Assembly: GCA_016703225.1 (NCBI GenBank)
Contig: JADJCM010000002.1
Coordinates: 1-64,000 of the forward strand
DNA: 64,000 nt
Direction: 5' to 3'
From: Lysobacterales bacterium
GTDB lineage: Bacteria > Pseudomonadota > Gammaproteobacteria > Xanthomonadales > Ahniellaceae
Made by a program: the position numbers and the translations under genes. The notes beneath the pieces are model-generated. The model was not told the origin of the DNA and made no database searches. It saw nothing but the letters and a program-made list of their open reading frames with translations. Positions 24,297 through 32,512 of the stretch are shown here, piece by piece (the stretch's first letter is position 1; each line of letters starts with the position of its first letter).

Positions 24297-26303
24297 TCAG
24301 TGTCCGGTGTAGCTCGGGCGCGAGCCGTCGAGCACGCTGGCGAGCCCGGCGCGGGCATCGGCCGTGGCGAAGATCGCGTGCAGGCCGTCGAGTTCGAGTT
24401 GCAGTGCGGCGTCGAGTGCGAGCGCATGGCCGCGGTCCACGAGCTGCATCGCGGTGGCGAGCGCGATCGGTGCCTTGCGCGCGAGTTCACGCGCGAAAGG
24501 TGCGAGTGCCGGCCGTGCCAGCGTGTTCGCGTCGAGCTCGCCGTGGTAATCGGCGAACGCGGCTTCGAGTTCCGGCTGCGGTTTGCGCCCGGACTGCGGC
24601 GTCGGCAGCGGCAGCTGCGCCAGTTCGGCGAAGCGTCGCGGTGCGTCGATGACGGCGTCGATCAGCCCGAGTTCCAGCGCCTTGCCGGCATCGAGCCGGC
24701 GCCCGGTGGCGATCAGCGACTTGGCCACGCCGACGCCGAGCAGGCGCGCGCTGCGCTGCGTGCCGCCGAGCCCGGGGTAGATGCCGATGCCGGTCTCGGG
24801 CAGCGCCAGCAGCGTGTTGCGGGTGCCCAGCCGATGGCGGCAGGCGAGCGCGAGTTCGAGGCCACCACCGAAGGCGAGGCCGTCGAGCAGCGCCAGCGTC
24901 GGTTTGGCCGAGGCGGCGATTTTGTTCAGCGTCTGCTGGCCGCGCACGGTGAAGGCGTGGATGCGATCGAGGTCCTTGCCGTCGATGGCGTCGAGAAAGA
25001 ACTTGATGTCGGCGCCGGCGACGAAGGCCTTGCCGCGACCGCAAACGAACACGCGGCGCACCGCCGGGTCGGCATCGAGCTTCGACCAGGCGGCGTCGAG
25101 CTGCGCCATCACCGTCTCGCCGAGCGCGTTCATGCGATCAGGCAGGTTGAACACGATCACGCCGCTGTCGCCGTGCGTTTCGGTTTGCACCCAGTCGAGC
25201 GTGATCGGCCCACTGGCGAAGGGCACCGCCGGCAGCTTCATCGCGTAGCCGGAGAACAGCTCGGCGACCATGGCCGCGACCGCATCCTGGCCGATCGCCG
25301 CCATCAACTCGAACGGACCGCGCGGCCAGCGCAGGCCGGAGCGCGCGCCGAGGTCGGTGTCGGTGGCGCTGCACACGCCTTCGCTGACCAGCGCCGAGGC
25401 GCAGCCGAGCGCGGCGCCGATCAGGCGGCTGCGAATGCGGTCCGGCTGCTCGCTGCCGCCGAGCGGAATCAGCGGATCGGCGAGGTCCCAGTCGGTGCGG
25501 CTCGCGACTTGCGCGATCAGCTGCGGCGCCGGCGCGTAGAACGGCCCGAGCTTGGCGGCCAGGCCTTCGGCCGCATGTTGCGCGATCGGCACGCCGGTGG
25601 CGTTCATCAGCGCGAACGGCCCCATGCCGACGCCGAACACCTCGCGCGCAACGGCGTCGATGCCGGCGATGCTGCCGAGTCCTTCCGCATACACGCGCAC
25701 GGCTTCGTTGAGCCAGGGCACGAAGAAGCGGTTGACGGCGAAGCCGGGTGCATCCGCGGTGCGGATCGGCGTCTTGCCGAGTCCGGCGTAGAACGCTTCG
25801 ACTTCCGCCAGCAGATCAGGCGCGGTGTGTTCGCCCGCGATCAGCTCGACCAGCTTGTTCTTGGCGGCGTGATAGAAGTAGTGCGTGCCGAGCACGCGGC
25901 CCGGATGCACGAGGCCGGCAGCGACATCACCGACGCGAAACGACGAGGTGTTGGTCGCCAGCACGCAATCCGCACGCACGAACCCTTCCAGCTTCGCGAA
26001 CAACGCGCGCTTCACCTCCAGGTCCTCGAACACCGCCTCGACCACCAGATCGACGTCGGCAAGCTCGGCCAGGTCGGTGGTTGGATGCAGGCGCAAAAGC
26101 GTGGCAGCGCGGCCCTCGGCATCGAGCAGGCGGCGCGTCACCGCTTCATCGAGCGAGGCCGCGACCAGGCCCTCGCCACGCGTCAGCCCGGCCTGGTTCA
26201 TATCGGCCAGGTGCACGTTGAGGCCCTTCATCAGGAAATGCTGCGCGATCGCCGCACCCATGGTGCCGGCGCCGACCACGGCAACGTTGCGGAACTCGTG
26301 CAT
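24297..26303 (-). CDS. Fused 3-hydroxyacyl-CoA dehydrogenase / enoyl-CoA hydratase
   Basis: A 668-residue bifunctional protein with the dehydrogenase first (opposite to FadB/FadJ). The N-terminal NAD site is VAVVGAGTMGAAIAQHFLMK at residues 6-25. GTHYFYHAAKNKLVEL carries the catalytic His region, and a duplicated C-terminal HAD domain runs to about 385. The crotonase part (about 395-660) has FVAGADIKFF and GLAFGGGLELALAC (first Glu) and LPETGIGIYPGLGGTQR (second Glu). It would hydrate and oxidise the unsaturated or 3-hydroxy dicarboxyl-CoA made after ring cleavage. The same domain order is known from archaeal and anaerobe enzymes. The ATG overlaps the stop of the ketopantoate-reductase-like gene. 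Confidence 0.88.
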   Translation of the reverse strand: MHEFRNVAVVGAGTMGAAIAQHFLMKGLNVHLADMNQAGLTRGEGLVAASLDEAVTRRLLDAEGRAATLLRLHPTTDLAELADVDLVVEAVFEDLEVKRALFAKLEGFVRADCVLATNTSSFRVGDVAAGLVHPGRVLGTHYFYHAAKNKLVELIAGEHTAPDLLAEVEAFYAGLGKTPIRTADAPGFAVNRFFVPWLNEAVRVYAEGLGSIAGIDAVAREVFGVGMGPFALMNATGVPIAQHAAEGLAAKLGPFYAPAPQLIAQVASRTDWDLADPLIPLGGSEQPDRIRSRLIGAALGCASALVSEGVCSATDTDLGARSGLRWPRGPFELMAAIGQDAVAAMVAELFSGYAMKLPAVPFASGPITLDWVQTETHGDSGVIVFNLPDRMNALGETVMAQLDAAWSKLDADPAVRRVFVCGRGKAFVAGADIKFFLDAIDGKDLDRIHAFTVRGQQTLNKIAASAKPTLALLDGLAFGGGLELALACRHRLGTRNTLLALPETGIGIYPGLGGTQRSARLLGVGVAKSLIATGRRLDAGKALELGLIDAVIDAPRRFAELAQLPLPTPQSGRKPQPELEAAFADYHGELDANTLARPALAPFARELARKAPIALATAMQLVDRGHALALDAALQLELDGLHAIFATADARAGLASVLDGSRPSYTGH

Positions 26304-27226
26304 CAGAAACTCTCCGTGCAGCGCAGCACCTTGTCGACGAAGTGGATCGTCGGTGCCGCGACGCCATGCTTGCGTGCAAGCCGTGCCAGCTCGCCGCAGT
26401 GGAATTCGTTTTCGGTGACCTTGCCCTTCTCGACGTCGACCAGGATCGAAGGCCGGTGCTCGCCGCCCTGATCGAGGTAGTGCATCGCGAAGCCGAGGAA
26501 ATCGGGGCCGAGTTCGACGCCCTCGGCGCGGCAGATGTCCATGCCTTCGCGCAGCATGTCCTCGACCATCGCGCGTGCCTCCGGCTGGCCCATGACGCAG
26601 CCCATGCAGTGGCGCGTCACCGCGCACAGGCTGCCGAGCGAGGCGTTGAGCAGCGCCTTCTTGAACACGTCCTCGCGCCAGTCGTCGCGCAGCACCAGCG
26701 GCAGGCCGGATTCCTTGAGATCGCCGGCGATCGCCTCGGTGCGAGCCGGGTCCACGTGCGGCGAGCGGCCCATGACGTGGGTGGTGCAGAAGGTGACGAT
26801 CACCTCGTTGCCGCAGGACACGTCGCAGCCCATATTGAGCACGATGCGCAGCGCATGCTCGCGCCCGAACACGTCCTCGATCACGCGCTCGGTGCCGATG
26901 CCGTTCTGGCAGGACACGAACAGCGTGCCCGGCTTCGGATCGTGCTCGCGCAGGGTGCGCAGCACGTGTTCGCTGTCCACGCTCTTGGTGCAGATCAGCA
27001 CTACGTCGGGCTCGGCGCGCACGAACTCGCCGCTCTCCAGTACCACTTCCTCAAGCTGGGCGTAGGCTTCGAGCTTGCCTTTCACCACGATCGGTCGGCG
27101 CTGCAGGATCTGCTGGGTCTGGGCACGGTGCGCGAGCACGGTGACGCGATGCCCGGTCTGGCGCAGCAGGCCGGCAAACACGCGCCCGACCGGTCCGGTG
27201 CCGACGACGCCGTAATGGATGCTCAC
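26303..27226 (-). CDS. Ketopantoate-reductase (ApbA/PanE)-like dehydrogenase of unknown role
   Basis: A 307-residue 6-phosphogluconate-dehydrogenase-like NAD(P) enzyme. The nucleotide motif VGTGPVGRVFAGLLRQTGH is at residues 7-25. LICTKSVDSEHVL and VSCQNGIGTERVIED resemble the PanE middle section. KKALLNASLGSLCAVTR near 195 carries the conserved Lys of the C-terminal helical domain. PanE itself makes pantoate for CoA, but true panE genes are not expected inside an aromatic operon. The tight coupling on both sides (GTGA and ATGA overlaps) suggests a pathway oxidoreductase acting on a hydroxy/oxo acyl compound. It could be a dedicated step not described for Thauera. Unsure. Confidence 0.7.
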   Translation of the reverse strand: MSIHYGVVGTGPVGRVFAGLLRQTGHRVTVLAHRAQTQQILQRRPIVVKGKLEAYAQLEEVVLESGEFVRAEPDVVLICTKSVDSEHVLRTLREHDPKPGTLFVSCQNGIGTERVIEDVFGREHALRIVLNMGCDVSCGNEVIVTFCTTHVMGRSPHVDPARTEAIAGDLKESGLPLVLRDDWREDVFKKALLNASLGSLCAVTRHCMGCVMGQPEARAMVEDMLREGMDICRAEGVELGPDFLGFAMHYLDQGGEHRPSILVDVEKGKVTENEFHCGELARLARKHGVAAPTIHFVDKVLRCTESF

Positions 27227-28980
27227 TTGCGCACCTCCAGGTTGAGCACGAACACGTCCGGCGGCAGGGTGTCGTAGCGACCCTGCTCCATCGCCTCGAT
27301 GCAGTCGGCGTAGCGTTCCTCGATCTTCTTCGGGATCAGCTTGAATGATGGGGTCAGTTCGTTGTCCTCGATCGAGAGCTCGCGCCCGACCACCAGCGCG
27401 CGGCGGATGGTCTCGAAGCCCGCGGCCGGGCGCGCGTTGATCTCGGCCATGCAGTTCGACAGGCAGTGCGCGAGCTGGCCGGAATCGTTCGGGTGGACGC
27501 AGCCATCGCCGCTGCCGCAACCCTCGAACGCCTGCTGGTTCGGGAACACCAGCAGGTGCGGCGTGCGTTGTCCGGAACCGAACACGTAGGCGTATTTCAC
27601 GAACTGGCAGCGGGCGTGGATGCGCGCCTCGATCTGCGCCGGAAACACCTTTTCGCCGTTGCTGAGCTTGAACATGCGCTCCTTGCGCGAACAGATGCGC
27701 ACGCCCTCGGGGCCGAATTCGCCGATGTCGCCGGTCTTGAACCAGCCATCGTCGGTGAACGCCGCGGCGGTGGCCTCCGGGTTGCGGAAGTAGCCGCGCA
27801 TGACGTTGGCGCCGCGCACCAGGATCTCGCCGTCGGCGGCGAGTGCCACTTCGACGCCCGGGATCGGCAGCCCGACCACGCCCGGGGTGCGGTCGAGCCG
27901 GAACGGCGTCAGCGTGCAGCAAGGCGAGGTCTCGGTCAGGCCCCAGCCTTCGACCACCGGCACGCCGTGGGCGCGGAATACCTCGGAAGCGCTCAGCGGC
28001 AGCGGTGCCGCAGCGGTGAACACGAACTTGAGTTCGGGATGGAAGAACGCGCGCTCGATCTCGGCGCTGGCCTGCACGCGCGCGGCGATCTCCTGGTAGA
28101 TCTTGGGCACGCTGAAGAACAGGTGCGGGCGGATCTCGGCGAAGTTCGCGAGTAGGCGATCGACGTCCTTGCCGCAGCCGTCATCGAGCGCCAGGCAGCC
28201 GCCGAAGGCGACCGCGAAGAAGCGCTCGAACAGTCCGCCGAAGCTGTGGTGCCAGGGCAGGTAGCAGAGCATGCGCAGCCCGGGTTGCGGCTGCCAGCAC
28301 TGCGCCAGCGCCTGCTGCTGGCTGAGCAGGTTGTGGTGGGTGAGCTGCACGCCCTTGGGAAAACCGCTGGTGCCCGAGGTGTACATGATCAGGCAGACGC
28401 GATCGGCAGCGATTGCGCGCAGCCTGCGCTCGACCTCGGCCAGAGGCGCCGCATCGGCCTCGGCGGCGAGCACATCGCCGACGCGATCGATGCGACCGCC
28501 GGCGGCGAGGTAGGCGGTGGCGTCGTAGGGACGCGGTTCGGCGAGCAGCAGCAGTCGCCGCGGCAGGACCGCCGGATCGAGCGCCAGCACCTTGTCCGGC
28601 TGGTCGGTGACCAGCAACTCCACGTCGGAGAACTTCAGCAACTCGCCCATCAGCGCCGCCGGGTAGCCGGCGAACACCGGCACGCTGATGCTGCCCGCGG
28701 CCATCGTGCCGAGCTCGGCGACGTGGCGCAGATAATTGTTGCCGGCCACGAACGCGACCCGCTCCGGTTGCCCGAGCCAGGCACTGAAGCGCAGCAGGTC
28801 GGCGCCGAACTGTTGCCAGCTGCGATGCAGGTACGGCCCGTTGACGCGTTCGGCGAACGCCGGAGCGGCGCCGTGGCGCGCGGCGTTGTCGAGCGCCAGG
28901 CTGCCGACGTTTTGCACGACCGCGCCGAGCGCTTGCGCATTGCGCAGGATCGGCAGGGCGTCGGCGTTCGGCGCGTCCAT
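27223..28980 (-). CDS. AMP-forming acyl-CoA synthetase
   Basis: A 585-residue ANL-superfamily ligase. The P-loop-like LIMYTSGTSGFPKGVQLTH lies near residue 196, WGLTETSPC near 352, the hinge/adenylate motif GDIGEFGPEGVRICSRKERM near 435, and the KLSNGEKVFP region follows. The C-terminal Lys that catalyses adenylation is expected in PSFKLIPKKIEERY near 550. Motifs are nearer to long-chain fatty acyl-CoA synthetases than to benzoate-CoA ligases. Its substrate may be an alicyclic or dicarboxylic acid, or an aromatic acid entering the operon; I cannot tell. It starts in TGATG overlap with bcrD and ends in GTGA overlap with the next gene. Confidence 0.82.
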   Translation of the reverse strand: MDAPNADALPILRNAQALGAVVQNVGSLALDNAARHGAAPAFAERVNGPYLHRSWQQFGADLLRFSAWLGQPERVAFVAGNNYLRHVAELGTMAAGSISVPVFAGYPAALMGELLKFSDVELLVTDQPDKVLALDPAVLPRRLLLLAEPRPYDATAYLAAGGRIDRVGDVLAAEADAAPLAEVERRLRAIAADRVCLIMYTSGTSGFPKGVQLTHHNLLSQQQALAQCWQPQPGLRMLCYLPWHHSFGGLFERFFAVAFGGCLALDDGCGKDVDRLLANFAEIRPHLFFSVPKIYQEIAARVQASAEIERAFFHPELKFVFTAAAPLPLSASEVFRAHGVPVVEGWGLTETSPCCTLTPFRLDRTPGVVGLPIPGVEVALAADGEILVRGANVMRGYFRNPEATAAAFTDDGWFKTGDIGEFGPEGVRICSRKERMFKLSNGEKVFPAQIEARIHARCQFVKYAYVFGSGQRTPHLLVFPNQQAFEGCGSGDGCVHPNDSGQLAHCLSNCMAEINARPAAGFETIRRALVVGRELSIEDNELTPSFKLIPKKIEERYADCIEAMEQGRYDTLPPDVFVLNLEVRK

Positions 28981-29831
28981 CAGGCGGCCTCGGTCTGCGC
29001 CACCGGCTGGCCTTCGAGGCGCAGGTGGCGATAGCCGGCCCACAGCGCGGCACCGATGGCGCCGGCGTGCACCGAGTCCGGGTGGGTCTTGATCGTCGCC
29101 TTGAGGCGCTTGTCCTGGTTCGCGAGTTCCTGCATCGCCGCGACGAAGCCGGAATTGCGCGCCAGCCCGCCGGTGATCAGCACATCGCCGGAGGTCTTGA
29201 TCATGCGCATCAGCCCGATCAGACGCTTGGCCATCGACAGGTGGATGCCGCGCAGGATGTTGGCGGTGCTGATGCCACGGCTGACCATGTTGATCACGTC
29301 GGTCTCGGCCAGCACCGCGCAGATGCCGGAGACCTGCTCGGGCGAGCTGCCGGCGAGCGACAACGGTCCGACATCGTCGATGGCCACGCCGAGATAGCGC
29401 GCGATGTTTTCCAGGAACTGTCCGGAGCCGGAAGCGCACTGCGAGGTCATGCGGTAGGCCATCACCTTCGAGCGCTCGTCGACCACCATCGCCTTGGCGT
29501 GCAGCGCGCCGGCATCGACCACGGCGCGCACGTCGGGGTCGAGGAAGATCGCGCCGCGCGCGTGCGCGGTCATCGAGAAGAAGTGGCCGCGACGGAAATC
29601 GACCAGCTCGCCCTCGCCGGTGGAGGCGATGTAGGCGACGTCGGGTTCGGCCAGGCCGTGGCGCACGAGCGCGCGCTCGAAGCCCTGGCGCACCACTTCC
29701 TTGACGTTGCGCTTGCGGATCTTGTCGAGGTCCTTGAACAGCAGGCGCGGGTTGCTGCCATCGTCGTCGAACGCGACCAGCGCGGTCTTGACCGAATCAC
29801 AACCGACATCGATGCCGACGGTATGGAACAT
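28980..29831 (-). CDS. bcrD: Benzoyl-CoA reductase, ATPase subunit delta
   Basis: A 283-residue ASKHA ATPase subunit, about the size of Thauera BcrD. ATP-fold motifs are GIDVGCDSVKTALVA at residues 6-20 and VVDAGALHAKAMV at 104-116, with TGGLARNSGF near 227. The cluster cysteines are C132 (SQCASGSGQFLENI) and C171 (GICAVLAETDVI), again 39 residues apart. BcrA and BcrD form a heterodimer sharing one [4Fe-4S] cluster, which is reduced by ferredoxin and transfers electrons to BcrBC with ATP hydrolysis. It follows bcrA by 10 bases and overlaps the acyl-CoA synthetase gene. Confidence 0.95.
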   Translation of the reverse strand: MFHTVGIDVGCDSVKTALVAFDDDGSNPRLLFKDLDKIRKRNVKEVVRQGFERALVRHGLAEPDVAYIASTGEGELVDFRRGHFFSMTAHARGAIFLDPDVRAVVDAGALHAKAMVVDERSKVMAYRMTSQCASGSGQFLENIARYLGVAIDDVGPLSLAGSSPEQVSGICAVLAETDVINMVSRGISTANILRGIHLSMAKRLIGLMRMIKTSGDVLITGGLARNSGFVAAMQELANQDKRLKATIKTHPDSVHAGAIGAALWAGYRHLRLEGQPVAQTEAA

Positions 29832-29841
29832 GGCGGTCTCC

Positions 29842-31230
29842 TCAGGCGCTGCAGGTTGCGGCGATGCCGCAGTCGGGGTTCTTGGCGAGCTGGCTGACCT
29901 CGAGGTCGGCCATCACGCCCTTGGGGTCGCGCTTGGCGAACAGCGCCGCGCCGACGGCGCCGGTGAAGATGCTGTCGGTGCTGATGTTGATCTTCATCTT
30001 TCCGTAGTTCTCGAACACCAGTTTCTCCAGCGACGAGGTGACTGCCTGGTTGCGTGCGACGCCCCCGGTGAAGGTGAATTCGGAGTCGACGCCACCGGAA
30101 CGCGCGAGCAGCGACATCGCGCGCAGCACGATGGCGCGATGCAGGCCGGCGAGGATGTCCTCGCGCTTTTCGCCGAGGGACATCAGCTCGCGCAGCTCGG
30201 CGCCGGCGAACACGGTGCAGGTCGAGTTGATCTTGACCGGCTTCTTCGACTGCAGCGCCAGCGGCCCGAGTTCGTGCACGCCGATGCTCATCTCGTCGGC
30301 GATGTAGCCGAGGTAGCGGCCGCAGCCAGCGGCGCAGCGGTCGTTCATCTGGAAGCCGGTGACGATGCCGTCGCCGTCGACCTGAATCGCTTTCGTGTCC
30401 TGACCGCCGATGTCGAGCACGGTGCGCGTGTCCGGGAACATGTAGTGCGCGCCGAGGCCATGGCAGAGAATCTCGGAACGGATCTGCTCGCGCGCGAACG
30501 GCAGCGTCAGGCGGCCGTAGCCGGTGCCGACGATGTTCAGCACGGTGAAGCGCAGCTCCGCGGTTTCCTTGACCGCGGCGGCGATCTCGGCGGCGAACGG
30601 CGCGAAGCGCGCGTCGGCGGTGGCGCGCGCGGTCGCGAATTCCAGGTACTCGCGGTAGAGCCCGGCGAAGCTGTGGTTCTCGACGCGGATGATGGCGGCG
30701 TCGAACAGACCGACCAGGCGGTCGAACGACACCGGCAGTTCGCGAGTCACCGCGGTCGCCTGCTTCAGGTACTGGCTGGTCGCGAGGTCGCGGAAGAAGT
30801 CGCTGGCGGCGGTGCTGCCGGGGTGGAAGTCGAGCTCGGCCTGGGTCGCCAGTGCACTGAAGATGCGATCAAGCGCCAGCCCGACGTTGGCCAGTTCGGG
30901 TTGCGGCAGCGCATGCGCGTGCGCCACTTCCTGGCACTCGGCGTGCAGCGCCTTCAGCTGTTCCAGATGCTGGGCGAGTGCGTAGTTGCAGGCCAGCACC
31001 GCCATCAGCGGCTCGGCCAGCGCGCCGATGCTGGTGCTGGCTTCGAGCTTCTTGCGCAGCAGGCCGAAGCGGGCGTTGATCTCGGCTTCCTCGCGCGCCA
31101 CCTGGCAGGCGAGCGCATAGTTGCTGCGCGAGTTGGTGATGCCGCGGCCCATGATGCGTTCGTGTTCGTCGAGGAACACCGCCTTGGTCGTGGTCGAGCC
31201 GAGGTCGATGCCGATGTAGCAGCAGTCCAT
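29842..31230 (-). CDS. bcrA: Benzoyl-CoA reductase, ATPase subunit alpha
   Basis: A 462-residue ASKHA ATPase subunit, the longer partner of BcrD. It has GIDLGSTTTKAVFLDEH at residues 7-23, a helical insertion of about 130 residues as in BcrA/BadF, then VLDIGGQDTKAIQVDGDG near 270, TGGVARNQAV near 395 and TGAVGAALFAKR near the end. The cluster cysteines lie in RCAAGCGRYLGYI and STCTVFAGAEL, 39 residues apart. With BcrD it couples two ATP per electron pair to Birch-like ring reduction. The ATG has GGAGAATCCC before it. It lies 10 bases downstream of bcrB. Cytoplasmic and oxygen sensitive. Confidence 0.95.
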   Translation of the reverse strand: MDCCYIGIDLGSTTTKAVFLDEHERIMGRGITNSRSNYALACQVAREEAEINARFGLLRKKLEASTSIGALAEPLMAVLACNYALAQHLEQLKALHAECQEVAHAHALPQPELANVGLALDRIFSALATQAELDFHPGSTAASDFFRDLATSQYLKQATAVTRELPVSFDRLVGLFDAAIIRVENHSFAGLYREYLEFATARATADARFAPFAAEIAAAVKETAELRFTVLNIVGTGYGRLTLPFAREQIRSEILCHGLGAHYMFPDTRTVLDIGGQDTKAIQVDGDGIVTGFQMNDRCAAGCGRYLGYIADEMSIGVHELGPLALQSKKPVKINSTCTVFAGAELRELMSLGEKREDILAGLHRAIVLRAMSLLARSGGVDSEFTFTGGVARNQAVTSSLEKLVFENYGKMKINISTDSIFTGAVGAALFAKRDPKGVMADLEVSQLAKNPDCGIAATCSA

Positions 31231-31240
31231 GGGATTCTCC

Positions 31241-32512
31241 TTATGCGGCTTGGCGCTTGGCTTCCAGCATCTGGAAGTAGGATTCGAGGCGGTTCTTGAT
31301 GTTGGCGGCGCTGAAGTAGCGCGGGTCGACCAGGTCGCTCTCGATGAAGGCGCCGGCCTTGCCGGTGCGCTTCTCCAGTTCGCGCAGCATCATCAGCTGC
31401 CCGGCCGAGAACGAGTTGCAGCTCTTGATCGAATTGAACAGGATGCCGTCGGCCTCGTATTCCTCGACGTACTTGGCGATGATGTCGACGCGCGCCGGCA
31501 GGTTGCGATTGGTGTAGCAGCCGAGGCAGTACTCGGCCAGCGTCTCGAACGGCCGCGCCGGGTCGTGGCGGAAGCCCTGCTCGTAGAGACCGCCGACCTT
31601 GGTGTAGGTCGAGGCGACCATGACCACGCCTTCGTCGTGGAAGATCTTCCAGAAGTCGCGGAAGCTGGTCCAGTTCGGCGGACCTTCGACCACGATGCGG
31701 TATTTCTGCTGGCGCAGTTCGCCCTCGGGCGTGGTCGGGCCCATGCCGTGGGCGATGCGGTAGTCAACCTCGCGGCGCAGCTCGCGGTAGTAGGCCTCGC
31801 ACGAGGGCAGGCCGCGGAAGGCGGTGAAGATCGGGCCGATGTAGTAGACGCCACCGAAGTAGGCATCGATCGGTGATGGCTTGTGCTTGGCCGATTCCCA
31901 GACGTAGACCAAGTCGTCCTCGGCGCGCGCCGAGCTGGCCAGCAGTTCCTTGAGGCGGTCCTCGTCGAGTTTCTTGCCGGACACTTGCTCCAGCGCCGGT
32001 ACCACCACGTCGCGCAGCTGGCGCGCGACGAACTCGCGCTGGCTCGCGGTGATCTTGCCTTCGGCCTGGTAGGGCACCTGCAGCATCACCACCGGGCAGC
32101 CATATTCCTGCTTGAGCAGCTCAAACCACTTCATGAAGGTGAAGCAGCCGGTGTAGCTCAGCAGCAGCAGGTCGGGCGGCGGCAGCTTCTCGCCGGTCGG
32201 GCCGATGTTGCCCTTCTTGAGCATGCCGATGTCGCACTTGACGTAGGTGCAGACATCCTCGGAGTGGCCCTGCTTCTCGGCTTCCTGGATGTAGTCGCCG
32301 GAGAGCTTGCGCATGCCCGACTGCAGCGCGTTCACCTCGGGGTGCACCGGCAGCAGGTCGAAGGCGAGGATCAGCTCGTTGAGGTTGCCGGGGACGAAGG
32401 TGTAGACCACCTTGCGCCCGCTCTCGCCGGCCTTCGACAGTGTCTCGAAGTGCTCGCCGATCATCTTCTTCTGCAGCACCATGCTTTCTTCTTTCTGGAC
32501 TTCGGCGTTCAT
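31241..32512 (-). CDS. bcrB: Benzoyl-CoA reductase, catalytic subunit beta
   Basis: A 423-residue HgdB-fold subunit. It has LNELILAFDLLPVHPEVNA near residues 44-62 and the cluster cysteines C88 (EDVCTYVKC), C123 (SYTGCFTF) and C365 (IKSCNSFSAGQ). ESDLVDPRYFS near the C-terminus is typical of the family. It forms the substrate-reducing BC half of the enzyme with BcrC. Length and motif order agree with Thauera BcrB. Its start overlaps the bcrC stop (ATGA). The extra protein at 16065 aligns best with this subunit rather than with BcrC, judging by the cysteine contexts. Confidence 0.95.
   Translation of the reverse strand: MNAEVQKEESMVLQKKMIGEHFETLSKAGESGRKVVYTFVPGNLNELILAFDLLPVHPEVNALQSGMRKLSGDYIQEAEKQGHSEDVCTYVKCDIGMLKKGNIGPTGEKLPPPDLLLLSYTGCFTFMKWFELLKQEYGCPVVMLQVPYQAEGKITASQREFVARQLRDVVVPALEQVSGKKLDEDRLKELLASSARAEDDLVYVWESAKHKPSPIDAYFGGVYYIGPIFTAFRGLPSCEAYYRELRREVDYRIAHGMGPTTPEGELRQQKYRIVVEGPPNWTSFRDFWKIFHDEGVVMVASTYTKVGGLYEQGFRHDPARPFETLAEYCLGCYTNRNLPARVDIIAKYVEEYEADGILFNSIKSCNSFSAGQLMMLRELEKRTGKAGAFIESDLVDPRYFSAANIKNRLESYFQMLEAKRQAA

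Noticed and set aside
23157..26471. A 1,104-codon open frame on the plus strand across thiolase and the fused dehydrogenase/hydratase
   Set aside because: Antisense to two clearly recognised enzymes with intact active-site motifs. No signature in the translated frame.
26303..27226. Housekeeping panE
   Set aside because: Motifs fit the superfamily, but the tight coupling inside an aromatic operon argues against a simple pantothenate role, so I kept a neutral name.
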